This document shows, in pieces, positions 23,281 to 35,160 of a DNA stretch of 64,000 bases. The position numbers and the translations under genes are program-made. The stretch covers positions 62,001-126,000 of the forward strand of contig JADNRX010000069.1 in assembly GCA_015501595.1 (NCBI GenBank), written 5' to 3'. How positions within the stretch are numbered: position 1 is the stretch's first letter; each line of letters starts with the position of its first letter. Source of the DNA: Hymenopellis radicata. Lineage: Eukaryota > Basidiomycota > Agaricomycetes > Agaricales > Physalacriaceae. Under the pieces are notes generated by a model. That model saw only the letters and a program-made list of their open reading frames with translations, did not search any database and had not been told where the DNA came from.

Positions 23281-24280
23281 AAACATGGTAAACACCCCAA
23301 GTCGGACTAAAACACAAACAAGAAGAGAACCCACCTGTTGGAGGTTACGGAGAAGTCTATATCCCCGAAACATCCAACGAAAGTCTCTTGCGACGACGCG
23401 ATCTGGCGGCCGCGAAACCATTCGTGATCGATAGAATGGACCTAGAAGATGATGTCCGTCGGGTCGCCAAGTTGATTCCAAGCAGCCAATGAAAAGTAAT
23501 TCCTCCGCTTGCTGAGCGAGTATCCCATATCATGTCAACGTTCCAGGCGTTCAATCGGCTCGGAATTAGCGGTAAAACATCGGCGTTGAATGGTGCCATA
23601 CGGGTATAGTATCCCCAAGTGATCGGTATCCCTTGAACTCGAACCACCACATGTCCGAGTTCAAGACGCTTACACTAACTCACCTTCGTGCCCTCCCACA
23701 CTCTCCGACCTCTAGACGACCTGAATTTACCTGGATGTTGGTCTGTGCCTTACGTAATTCGAATTCCGATGGTCGCTGAGCTGGAGAACGCGTTCTGAAG
23801 ACGACTTTTCGCGTCAAGACGCTCAGCGAGGCGTCTGGACCCTGCACATCGATAGCACGAGGATCTCCCAGACCCTATGACGCGTCGACAATCTTATCTC
23901 GGATGCGGGGAAATGACGACAGTAGTCGTCTTCCTCCTCCGTCCCTCTGAGACTCATCGTGAAAACATGTTTCCCGCTCTATTTTGGTATATCTGACGCC
24001 TCCATTAGGTATATGTAGCCTGACTAGAGTATCTGCGACTTTATTCCCGCCTTTGAACAAATCCAATTCAGCGTTAACGTCCCCTTCGCGCAATGTCAGC
24101 AACACCCAGACAAGGTTCGAACCTTTTCCGTGTTTCAACTGGCTTAATTTCGCGCTGACTGATTTCACATGTTGATAGAACGTAACCGGGCGTCTTTCTC
24201 TGTGCTCGTAAGGGTGTAATTGGCAACGCGAAGCGTTGCACTCGTGCGGGTGGAAAAGACATTCAGTAAGTTTTCTTTAC
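23281..24280 (-). CDS. Uncharacterised spliced gene (unit 1)
   Basis: Reading on the minus strand, exons can be joined through short introns: VTFYQHVKSVSAKLSQLKHG with LREGDVNAELDLFKGGNKVA (about 24,190-23,880); SVLTRKVVFRTR and FELRKAQTNIQ (about 23,820-23,740); a small exon RSESVGGHE; then GIPITWGYYTRMAPFNADVL and AWNVDMIWDTRSASGGITFH (23,620-23,500). Donors such as GTAAATTC and GTGAGTTA and CAG/AAG acceptors support splicing. The protein is soluble-looking and matches no family I know. The unit 2 copy differs at roughly a quarter of residues in the first exon, unlike the almost identical flanking sequence, and is split by a transposon-like insertion. Confidence 0.48.
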
Positions 24281-24302
24281 CTCCGGGTCTGGATGCTCCG
24301 CC

Positions 24303-26190
24303 ATGACTCCCATCAGATTCTCAGGGATAGGCCCTACACTTAATTCCAGCGCTTTGTCCTATGGAAGGTTGTTTGGAGGACGGGAAACTCACTACGGTGC
24401 ATTCTGGACAACTTGGTGGTAAGTTCTATTTGGTTTGAGTTCACTACTTGCGTTGAGGTCTGACACATCTCAAGATTCGAGTGTAATAATTCTCGCAATG
24501 ACATTCGTTTTGCTGTCTCGTGTGCAGGGCGACGAATCGAGAAGAAGCGAGATAATGTGGCGGCGCAATATGCGCCCGAATATTGGAAAGATTTCGTTAG
24601 GTCCGACGGTCGCGCATCACTGCGGTTGGTTACCCGGATGTATTTACGTCTCTGATGGATCTCAGAGGGCTGGGAATGGGAATAAAAGGCGATGAGATTC
24701 TGCTGGAATCCATCATTCCCTCTCTCCCATTCTTCTCTTCTCTACTATTCCTACTCGGCTCTCCATGGCCATACTTTACCTCAGACTTATACTTCCTTTC
24801 CCCTCACGTCCTCTCTGCGTCGTCGCCGCCGTTCTCGCTAACGTGTTCCCGACGCGTTTAAAACGTGACGGGGTTGCTCATGTGACCTGAGGTATGTCTC
24901 CTCCTTCCCACCATCACCGTTGATTTCCTTGCTTACTGCCGCCCTCCTTCAGCGCCTTTTTCCTTGGCCTTAATTGCTCTGGTACGTCTTCTTTGTTGGC
25001 CTCGTCGACGACTAGCTCGCTTACAACTTTTTTCAGATTTCTTGTGCGCGCTGTCCAGCGCGGCGCGGACGACATTAAGGCGGCTCTCATCTTTGGACAT
25101 TGCCTTAGGCTACGACCCGCTTGGTGCGTCGTCACTCTAGCTGGTTACAACCCTCGTTACTCACCACCCTTTTGTCAGACGTCGAATAGGCCGCCTGGGG
25201 ACTCGCTATGTGCTTACACGGTTCGTGCATACATTCCCCATTCTCATTCCCTATTTATATTCTCCGTTACAGATGTGCGCCGTCTGCGCCACGGCCTCGA
25301 CTTGTGCGGGCGACTTTGCACGCCAATCCCGCTCTCGAACTGCTTAAGCTGGGACTTCGACCTTACCTGGTAAGCACACTTTGGCAATTTCTTGTTCAGG
25401 CTCTTACTAACGATTCAAACAGACCTCGGGATTATACCGGCGTCTCCACGTCGCTCGGAATGTTGTCTTCGCGACGCATCCTTTTCCCATTTGGCTTCGC
25501 GCTGGTGGGAGCGACGTTTCTCTGGACACATCGGGTAGCAAATCACCGCGCTTCTTTCGCACCAGCCTCATCATGTGTCTTCAACTACACCGCCGCCATC
25601 CCAGAAAGGATAAGTCTTGGGACACGTTTCATCCCAGAGCACTGCGTCAACGATGGCGGGTGTTTATAACCGTGAGTGTGGGTCGGGATCGTGTCCGGGC
25701 TTGCGGGTTTCAGTCGTAGACCCTCGTCAGTGGATTCTTGTCCTGCTGGCAGGCGCTCTTGCACGGTGAGTTGCACGCCATTCAGTCTAATGCCGAACTC
25801 ATTCGTCGACAGGATTTTCAATTCCAATGGTGTCCGTGGTCGGACGACTACAGACAAGGTAAGCCGACTTGGTTGTGTTGATGCTCTTAACTAACTCGAT
25901 GATGTAGGTCAGGCTGCTTAATCCCCACGACTGGATTATATCAATGCCATGGCCCATGGACTCCCGATACGGGCGTCTCTTTCGTCGTTATGGTCTCCGG
26001 TAAGTTTCCCGAAGTCGCCGTGAATGTGTTTGCACTAATGATATTTTAAGACACCCTGGGATCCGTTGATGAGTCGACGCCGACAATACGCCTCGTCTCC
26101 AACATTGTTTCTGTCTGAATCGCGGATCGGTTGACGTCGGTCCGCCACGATGAATGGCACGACGTAGGGAGACGACTTGAAGAACGCGAG
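24303..26190 (+). CDS. Intron-rich gene of unknown function (unit 1), many short exons
   Basis: A likely start is ATG at 24,303 (MTPIRFSGIGPTLNSSALSY). At least eight GT-AG introns of 45-60 nt with CTAAC-type branch sites follow, for example 25,371-25,422 and 25,858-25,907. Readable exons include RRIEKKRDNVAAQYAPEYWK (about 24,530), RATLHANPALELLKLGLRPY (about 25,310), GLYRRLHVARNVVFATHPFP (about 25,430), GRTTTDK (about 25,850) and LLNPHDWIISMPWPMDSRYG (about 25,915). Not every junction keeps frame. Unit 1 has an extra stop (ACCTGAG before the GTATGT donor near 24,890) where unit 2 reads ACAG. I do not recognise the protein. It could be an old pseudogene whose introns are still visible. Confidence 0.42.
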
Positions 26191-27450
26191 GACCTGGCTG
26201 TCAGGCTCGTCGTGCGAAGGTGAGGTTTTTGCATTTGGACCATCCGTTAATAGACTGACATGTTTCTTTAGAAGAAAGTGTACTCGTGTATAAAGGGGGT
26301 AGTCGGAGGTAGGCTACGCCGTTGTTATTGCGGACCCGCCAGATGGGGTGCGATTCATGTGCGGCAGGGCGGGGAGAGGCTCGAGTCCAATGGCGACACC
26401 GGGATATACGGAGGCGGGATATCGACATAAAGTGTCCATCCACAGCGGCGCGTGCCCGGGGTCTCGTTACGACGTGGTGAGTTTGGCAAATTGAAGTCTA
26501 TTCTTACGAGGTTAACCTGTTGCACTTTAGACTGACTGATAAGGCGGCGAGTGTTGACGTCGGACCAGAACATGTTGACAGCTACGCGCTCGGTTAACAT
26601 GACGACGACGTTGCCATGTTGTCAGTAAGTGACTAGACCTGTTAATGTTGAGTGCATGCTAACTCGTTGTCTCCCTAGACTTTACATGGGATCCGATAGC
26701 GAGCTACTGGAAGAGGTGTATATATTAGCTATGGATCCAAGTACGTAGACTGTAGACGAAATGGTATTCCCCGGTTCTACGTAGCAGTAGTATTAGGCTT
26801 AGTGTAGTACGATGTAACACTAACATTTCGCTCGGGTCTTTGATAGTAAGTCATCCCTTCATTTCCATTTCCCTCTATATACTGACAAGCATGCGTAGTA
26901 TACATTTCCTCTGCCCAAGTCACCAGAGCGACGGCTTCCTGCAAGGAGGCGCGCCCAGTAAGCCACACGAAGTAGCCCTCAAGTAAACCCACCCACATCC
27001 GCGCCCCGACGATACCCTCCTGAAGCCGACAGCATGAGTTTGAAGAAGTGAACATGTTGAGGATGCTCCAACGCCATCTCCGGGCTCCCAGTGTGTTGGC
27101 GCGGAGTCCTGACTCTCCTCTTGCGCGAAGAGGCCCACCAGACCGGGATCTCGGGCCGATAAGACGAGTCCACTCCCACGAACTCCTGCATCAAGGCGCT
27201 CTCTGTCACCGCGAACGGGCAAGAGGATGCCGTCTCCACCCCCGACACCCAGGAAGAGGCGACAACGAAGAGGATACGACCACCCCGACTCAGAGATGTC
27301 CTCCACACGACGAACAGACAGCACCACCACCGCACAGAGACGCCGGACAGACGATGGACACGACCTGGTACTCGCCGCAGAAATGGAAAGGAGAGGAGAG
27401 CGCAGCCATGGAGGAGAAGCGTGAGGTGCGAGAGATCGAGAGGAGAGCGC
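26191..27450 (-). other. End of unit 1: possible minus-strand coding remnant
   Basis: Between 27,450 and 26,780 the minus strand shows stretches with protein-like composition, such as WVGLLEGYFVWLTGRASLQE, AVALVTWAEEM and TESALMQ. Frames change several times because of one-base differences, and units 1 and 2 disagree on them. No family recognised. 26,191-26,780 has no clear gene. Confidence 0.3.
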
Positions 27451-27803
27451 AACCGAACCAAGCGTGTGTTTACTCCTGCTTTGTCCTTGATACTCCGCGT
27501 TCAGATGGGGCGCAACACTTCATGAGCGCTCTTGCGAACTCCCATCGACGCATATTCCTGATGGACGGCGAGGAGCTCACATACGACAAACACTCGCCGC
27601 TCGGTGGTGGTCGGTCCAGCCATGTCTACAAGGGTGATCTTCATGGCAAAATCGTAGCTGTAAAGGTCCTGCCTGAGGAGGTGCAAGGAGACGTACGAGC
27701 TCTCACCGATGCGATTCTGATCTGTGCTGACTTTGATTGTAGAGCTTGCTTCAACGTGTTATGTCTTGGAAGACTTTGGACAATGAAAATGTCGCAAAGA
27801 TAG
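27054..27803 (+). other. Chimeric open frame across the unit 1/unit 2 junction
   Basis: From the ATG at 27,054 a single open frame runs through the end of unit 1 (antisense to the minus-strand remnant), crosses the junction at 27,450/27,451 and enters the first kinase exon in frame (...RSDGAQHFMSALANSHRR). It exists only here, because unit 2 lacks 10 bp (CCCACTTAGG) that in units 1 and 3 shift the frame just before the kinase ATG. Probably a by-product, but a transcript from this junction could give the kinase a new N-terminal extension of about 156 residues. Confidence 0.35.
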
Positions 27804-30740
27804 TGGGAATGAGTCCTCCCAACGTCCCCTCCCTCTATCTCGTTTACGATTACTACCTTCACGGCAACGTCCGACAATATCTGGCCGAGAATCCAAACGT
27901 TGACCGACGGCAATTGGTGCGTCGTCTTGAGCGCTGTTTATCATCCAGCGCTTATTCTCTACATAGATATTCCAAACTGCGCTCGGCATGGCCTACCTGC
28001 ATTCGGAGGTATGTCGCATTATTGCATGCCCACCTCAGATTGAATTTCGTCTAGCGCGGGATGACGCACGGAAGTCTGCGGCCGTCCAACATCCTGATTG
28101 ATCACGCTGGAAATGCGTGTGTGGCGGATTACGGTTTAGTGGAACTCGCGCCAAGTACACACAAGGAGGCTCATCAGTACTACAGCCCGGAAGCTTGGAA
28201 AGGAGTTCGTATTCTCACTCATCGTCTAATTACCACATACTGGACTATGCGGCAGGCCGTCTCGAAACCATCCGACGTTTACGCGTTTGCCATGAGCAGC
28301 TATGAGGTACGGAGACTTCCCTATTTCCCCGCAAGTTCTCTGATACCTTTCCACAGATATTTACATCCACGCTTCCATGGGGCGTTTTACCAGAGAAGCA
28401 CATCTACCAGTTAGTCGTGTATGAAGACACCCGACCTGATCGGCCAGATCCTATACTGGAAGCACGTGTGGGATTGACAAGCGACATATGGGGTATCATG
28501 GAAGAGGCATGGCATCACGAAGCGCGTCTACGCCCCAGCTTCGATATCATCGTCCGCCTCTGGCAGAACCTGAGCGCATCCTCCAATAACACCGTTTACG
28601 CCCACCCGCATGTTGCTCCACTCGTACCTCACCGTGGCGACATTACTAGTGAAATGGAGAGAATGGATGTGCGCGGAGGTAACGGTAAAGCCAATCGGGC
28701 TCGAAGTCCAACCGTCTCTTCGATGCATTCCTACTCGTCAGGCCCACCTGCGTACGAGGCATCGCCGCCGTCTCCCACTCTGCCCGCCCCTACTCTGCCC
28801 GCCCCTTCACGTAGCTCATCGCTATGCGCTCCTGTACCGACTCGTCTCGAAGCTCCGCCTGCCGTCTTGTTGGACGGAGATTTCCGATCGAGTAGCCCCG
28901 GAAGTTCCTCGCTGTTGCCCTCAGTGTCGCTTCGGTCCTCAGCTGCTGTGCCGAATGCATCTCAGCGAGTCGCATCTCCACCTACCTCTTCTACGTTCTC
29001 TCGTCAGGGATCTATATTCGTGGCTTCAGGACGGTCATCCAGGACTTCCGGTAGGACATAATCTTAATATTAACCAAACTTCGCCTGACCTCGACGTAGA
29101 CTCGGCATCGTCTTGGGATCCTTCAAGCTCGTACGCAAGGGCCTACACACCCAATGTTTCCAGTATCGACGAGAATGGTGCCTATAATCCCATGTCGGCC
29201 CCAGCTGCTCCAGGGATGCTAGGACGAAGCGACAGTTCCGCGATGTGGGAACACAACCGCCGGCAGAGCTCGGCTGCCAACTGGGATCGAATGTCTACAG
29301 TAACGGATACTCCCTCTAATAGAAGCATCAATCGTGAGTGATCCTTCGTCCTTTCAATTTACGGAACAGCCACTTATGTTATCGAAGAGTCAATGAATGC
29401 GGTGCTTCTAGCAGGGGCTCTCCAAGCAGAGGTCCATTCGACTCGAATACCCGATGTTATCGACTCAGCGTTAATCAAGATCCAACATTTGGCTACAAAT
29501 TCGGATAAGGACGCCCAGAAGCTTGTGACCGCTGGTGTTGTACCGACGCTCATTCATCTCTTGAAGATCAGAGCTGCGGAAACCACCGGTTTAGATATCG
29601 TACTAGTTACGCTTGGACTCGTCGCGTAAGCTATTAATCATTTCGCTGCAATTTCTTTTACTGATATTCTATAGTCACGATCCTATTAGTTCCAACACCA
29701 TCTTTCGTACAAACACAACACATACTCTCCTCGAAATTTTTAAAGCCTCCATCTCCGAAGACATCTCCACCCTCGCTCTCTGGTGTCTCAATCGCATCTG
29801 TCGCTCAACCGATGTCGCTCTAGGCCTCCTAAAGCAGAACTTTGCGCGCCTCCTCATTGAGCAAGGCCTTGCTCCTGATACGCCACCCAGTACCGCCCGA
29901 ATGGCGTGCTGGACACTCGGCATACTCATTCACAGCGACGCCATAGCGGACACACTCGCGGACATGCACGCGGTACCGGAAATCGTGGACTACCTCCGCC
30001 GCGCCTCGTCCGTCGATGGCCCATCCGCAGACGTCTGCGCTGCAATGTACGCAGTCGGTCGTATTTCTCGTAGTATCAAGCTGGCAAAGGCCCTGCACAA
30101 AGCGGGGTGTGTGCCGTTGCTGGCTTTCCATCTCAGCTCGTCCACGGAGCCTGGGGTTTTGCTGTGGACTGCAAGAGCGGTTGGGTGTCTGATGCGCCCG
30201 AATAGTGGTGATATGGCCAAAATACTTCTTGAGGCTGATATCGCCCATGGACTGGCACGGCTTCCTAGTGTACTTCCAACGGACGAAGTTGAGCCTCTTG
30301 GGTCCTTTGCGTTCGCTGTTCAGCGCTTTAGCTGCGCGGAGTGGGGGAGCGGGACACGGAAGGCACTGGTAGAGGCTGGCGTTGTCGACGCGTTACTAGC
30401 TGGTCTGCGGACTGTTGCTGACGAGCCGCATCCGCAAATCCACATCGAGATGGCTTTGGCGGTTAGTTTCTTGGGCGACGTCGGCGGCGGGTCTATTCGT
30501 AAGGAGATTGTCAGCGCGGGCGGGATAACGATTTTAAAGAGGGTCGGGGCGAATGGGAGCCCGGAGGTGGCCAAGGCGTGCTCGATGGCTGTCACTAGTA
30601 TCACGGGCAACATCTGGACGAGAAATGCTGCCTCTGCGAAGACTGCCATGTCGCATAACTGGAGTGGAGGGTGTCCAGATTATCACTGTTCTTGCCCGGT
30701 GCCGCTCATGGACATTGATACTGTACTCGGTTCTTTGTAG
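27522..30740 (+). CDS. Pseudokinase-armadillo repeat protein (intact copy, unit 2)
   Basis: Start ATG at 27,522. About nine exons join in frame through short GT-AG introns to the TAG ending at 30,740, giving about 940 residues. Residues 26-50 hold the glycine loop GGGRSSHVYKG and VAVKV lysine (K48). LVYDYYLHGNVRQYL is hinge-like. The catalytic loop reads HGSLRPSNILI instead of H-R/G-D-L-K-x-x-N, so the catalytic Asp is Ser. The DFG motif is DYG, and APE is SPEAW. Residues about 217-262 finish the kinase fold (IMEEAWHHEARLRPSFDIIV). A Ser/Pro-rich linker spans about 265-510, then armadillo-type helical repeats (LVTAGVVPTLIHLLKI, ALHKAGCVPLLAFHL, LVEAGVVDALLAGL, IVSAGGITILKRVG). The fold is TKL-like. 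The missing Asp predicts a scaffold or weak enzyme. Units 1 and 3 carry damaged copies. Confidence 0.85.
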
Positions 30741-33187
30741 ATTTTCTCTCTCTTTAATGGGTCTGCGTATGTATGTCTTCCTCTTTTGGTTTCTGTAATT
30801 GTACGATGGCTTTTGTTAAGTAGCGAGTAATGAATGGATTCTAGTGCTTCGTCGATGTCAGCTTACTGTTCGTGTCCCACTTCATGTGCTAAGTAAACTC
30901 GCCGACGTAACGGGGGGTGTATCTTCTTTGTTGCCGCTTGCGGGTCAATTCAGAGGAGTTTTGTGTATTCTGTAGGCTACTCGACATATTCTGTGGTATA
31001 CTCGTCCTAATATAGCAATTTAAACTACTCGCCACTACCATCATAGTGCCCTGCTAAGTCGAGCTGGTCTTCTCGGCCGAGATTCAAACCGGAAGAGGTC
31101 CGTTACCCAGGGATGGGGCTGGTGAGTGCAGCATCAGATCTCTCACAGCTAGAATCAAAAAAAAGGTGTCTCGGGTGCTGATTGCGCTGCTCCAAGGAGG
31201 GCGGGCAGGATACCAGGCTAAATACCATCTGCGCGCAAGGTCGGTTCGGATGGAGGCAAAACGACCCCCACCATCCCAAATCCTGGCTCGCGCAGACCCC
31301 GTCTTGGGCAGCCGAAGCTGTGGTATTTGCCCCAGCACACACGGACAGCTAAAAGGTTAAGTGAGTGAATCTCGCGCGAGTCACTGCGACGTACCGTGCT
31401 GCCGACAACTCGTAGCACTTAAGCCCGCGAGTCGAGGCAGATCCAAGCAGCGAGTACCTAGTCGTCAGTGCGGGAAACATACCGTACGAGGAGAATGCGA
31501 ATCAGAAGTCGCGACAACTGCATCAACAAGTCAGATACTGATGGCGGTACACGGCAAGACGCACTTACAGCACACGATCGAGGAAGCAGCAGCTGAAGAG
31601 AGTCCGACGACGATGATGGCATCGACTGACGCGACGGAGAACCAACAAGTCAGGTCGTAGTGACAGTAAAGGACAAGAAGCACGACGTCGTGGGCAAGCA
31701 TAGTAACAGCATAACGGTGAGAAGGAAAGGTGGGTGATGGATTCACGAGAATTCCACTGGACTTTATACCTCTGGAGAATAGGGTACGCGGCCGTCTGGG
31801 CCCGAAGCTCAGTAAGCAAGTGACTCATGCCCAGTAAGAGCGCGCCGTCGCATCAGAGATGAATAATGTGGCGAGTGTGGCAAAGGTTAAAGTCTGAATG
31901 AATATTCACTCCCGTGGTGCTGTTCGACGCGGCTTGTTGATAGGATTCGATAGACACAGACAGCACCATACTATAATGTACATGAACTTGTGCAGAGCTA
32001 GAAAGAAGTGTGTGCCATTAGCCGCCATTCGTAAATCAAGTTGTACGGCTGCAGGGCGACATTGGTTACTGATGCAACGAATATTGAAGTATGACGCACC
32101 TTTGAATGATAGATTCGTTCTCAAGGCTTGAACTTGGGCGCTTAGACGACTACAAGTTGACGTGAATGCAGATTTCAAGTCACAGAGAGGAAATTCACCT
32201 TCACAAGATAAGACTACGCCACGGAACGAATTGCCAAGTTCAATGCGTCGATCGGAAGGAAACCAGGACGACGATCGGGCGCCCTACAGGCGGGGACCTG
32301 AATTCAATCTCTGGAGGAGCGTCAGTCTGTACTCCCCATTCCTCCTTTCCCTCTTACCGTCACGTTTGCCATCACTGTCGCCACAAAGTCCTAGTCGTCG
32401 CCCTCACCCAGTTCGTCTCAGTGCGGGTTCCAGCCTGGAAATAGTAAGCTCTCTGTCACCATGTAGCTCACCCGCTAAACTTTCATATAGTCTCTGTTCC
32501 CGACTTGGAGACGGCGCGGTGTCGACAAGGCAAGTGAGAGAATCATCTCAACAGTGCGTATATTGACAGTTGCGGGCTCCAGAGCGCCTCAATTCTTCGA
32601 GATCCGGGCTCAGAAGTGGTGGATGTCGGGACAAGGTGCGGGTCGTCCGCAAGAGTTCTAACCGTCCCAAGCGTCATACCCGCTCAATTCCTCGAGATTC
32701 GGGGTCAGAATGTCGAGAACGCAATAGAAACAGAGCCACTGAGGATGAGAAGGTGCGTGTTGAACGCCTACAGGTTTCATGGCTGACTGTTCGGTACAAG
32801 TCGCGGAAGTCGTGTCTTACGCAGTCAGATACAGGCCAGTAAAGTCTAGCACCACGAGGAAGAGTCGCTCAAATCGTCGAGAACCGGGATTAGATTTCCA
32901 AGGGAGGAACGTGACGCGAGGGACGAAGTGGGCGGTACTAGGTGCTTAATCGAATTCGGCCTCATGCAAAAGAACTGACACATGAGGATCAACAGACCCC
33001 ATCACACATCCAAAAGAGCCGAATATCCAAGGAGGAAAGGGTCAGATTCCAGAGACGCCGCGTCACGGACATGAAGGGCAGGAGCAAGAACATGTCGATC
33101 GTGTTCAGCCAAATGCGGAAGTTCACGCTTGACTAGTGACTTGTTACCATCAGTCACCGCCTTGATCTTCAAATCCGTTTCTTTGCT
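30741..33187. other. Repeat-bearing region without a supported gene (unit 2)
   Basis: Counterpart of 18,836-21,318. Same diverged GCTCAATTC(C/T)TCGAGA motif copies near 32,587, 32,684 and 32,867. No supported gene. Confidence 0.5.
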
Positions 33188-34770
33188 CCCTCAACGTGTT
33201 GGCGCCTTCGGCACCTCTGGGAACGACAATCACCTCAATATACTTACAACTTTGGAATGCGAAGAACTCTCCGAAGCGTTGAGGGTGGACCAGCGTTGAC
33301 GGCCTCGCCGGCCAGGCTTGGCTCTTGGTGAAAAGTGCGTTTTTTCTTTCGTTCTTTCGCGTTATTTTGGCTCATCTGAGGTTAGATCTTCTCTGAATAT
33401 GTATGCAACTTTGTGAGTCTTCCTTCCCTCGGTGGTGTTAAAGTTGACGCTGATTCGCATGTATACAGATGGACCGCGGCGGCTTCGCCACCGCCTCGAC
33501 TAGGCGTCTACATGTAGAGAACATGACGTCGTTTCCATGGAAACCGAGGCTTTGAGATAGAGCAGGCGTGATGTCCTCGCCGGACCGGCTTTTGGTCCAG
33601 GCGAAAAGGTGCGTGTTTTGAGCTCATTTTGATCTTTCATTTCTAACTACATTTCATTAGATCTACATCTAGCGCGTTCAACTAAGGTACGTTTGAATCC
33701 GTATTTCGCGATATCATTCATCTCAACACTTGCCATTAGTGTGGGCGGCTTCGCCGCCTCCTCGTACGTTCAAACAACGCCACGACTTAGGAACACGCAA
33801 TTTTGCAAATCTTATGGCGTGTGTTGGCCTCGCCGGCCCGGCTTTTTTTCTGGGAAAAAGGTCCTAATATTCCCTTTCAACTTCACGTTGATTTCTGACT
33901 TTGTTCCATTAGTTCAACCACCGAATTACAGTCAAATGGAGCGCGGATTCCTTCTCTACGGACGCTTCTTTGCCCTTGATGGTGATCTGGATCTTGCTGC
34001 GCTCGGGCTTACGGACGGATTGGGACGTTTGGGCAACGAACTTTTCAAGGTACGTTTGTTACCTTGTTCTTCTTCAATTCCGGGGCTAATCATTATTTCA
34101 GCCTTACGATATTGCGCTGTACGCAGTGGTTAGTGTCGCTCGCGATGCGAGCTTTTTGCTTCTTGGATTACGACGTCTACGCCACACTTCAACTTTTGTC
34201 CCGCCTCATCAGGACACCTCTACCCACGAGTCGTCAGCATAGGAAGATGCGGCTTGAGTGCGATCTTTATCTCCATCAACTTCCCGCCCTGGCACTCTCG
34301 CTAAACTGTCTCAATCCTTCTAGAACCCCTCGAATTAGAGCATGGACCGCTGCCCGCACCCAGTCTTCGGCTAAATCCAGCCGCTGATGGCGATCTGGAT
34401 CTGACGGAGCTCGGTTTTATGTCTGTTTCGGGACATGTTGAATATAAATTGGAGTTGGGTACGTTATCGTGTTCTGTCGTCGCGTGTATTGCACTGACGA
34501 CCAATTCCTCTAGCTGGAACGTTACGGATACGCGGTCGGAAGCGGCCCTTCCACCTCTGCGCTCGCGCTGTGAGCTCTTCGCCGCTCGGATTCCAATGGT
34601 TCTGGATATTCCGCGCCACACTTCACTTCCACCCTCGGACGGCTTCGACATTGGATCTCTGCTTTTACAACACGAGTATGCACTCACGGGCGACGTGCCT
34701 CTACTTCGCTTAGAGGACGGCGACGTTGACGACAGGCTCTGTTCATTTCGGTTCGTGCCTCATTTATTTT
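33188..34770 (+). CDS. Intron-rich gene with triplicated modules (unit 2 copy)
   Basis: Counterpart of 21,319-22,890. The three GC-hairpin modules recur near 33,200, 33,473 and 33,744. Exons encoding GRFFALDGDLDLAALGLTDG (about 33,960) and a downstream duplicated pair near 34,390-34,690 are recognisable. Small differences from unit 1 change reading frames in the 34,110-34,250 exon: here the YDVYATLQLLSRLIRTPLPT frame stays open, while unit 1 has an extra 10-base stretch. Family unknown; coding status uncertain. Confidence 0.4.
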
Positions 34771-35160
34771 GATATTTTCACGGAGCTAACTCTGGTGTAG
34801 TTCGTATCCACGGCGCGTTAATTTCGGCGTATCGTACCCTGCCTTTACGTTGGTTTCTGCTGTGCGGGGATGAGTTGCTGCTTGGAGCCCACTTCTGGCA
34901 AGGCGACGGTGAGCGAGGATAGTTCGCATTAGAGTACCCTCTAGTATTCGTGTAAATTTCGATATACATGTCGTATATACGTGCTGAATGAAATGCGAGT
35001 TGTCTATATATCTTTTGCGCGAGAACAGATTGAACAAGATCACTTACCGTATCTAGACTAGAATAGTGTTACTTACAGGCATGTATATCACGAATTGCAC
35101 ATCTTTGAAGCTCGTTACAGCCGTCTAAGTGCCCTAGAGAGAGTAGTACATGATACTACT

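Larger units (their letters stand above)
15548..27450. repeat. Tandem segmental duplication, unit 1 (11.9 kb)
   Basis: The unit starts at AACCGAACCAAGCG and ends just before the same motif at 27,451. Gene content in order: kinase-armadillo pseudogene (+); a non-coding, repeat-bearing 2.2 kb; an intron-rich plus-strand gene with triplicated exon modules; a minus-strand gene; a second intron-rich plus-strand gene; and a minus-strand region at the end. Everything from 15,548 onward recurs in order in unit 2. The offset is 11.87-11.90 kb up to 23,420 and about 13.12 kb after that, because unit 2 has an insertion. Confidence 0.93.

Noticed and set aside
27522..28500. Active protein kinase call
   Set aside because: The catalytic-loop Asp is replaced by Ser in all three copies, so only a kinase-like or pseudokinase domain is claimed.
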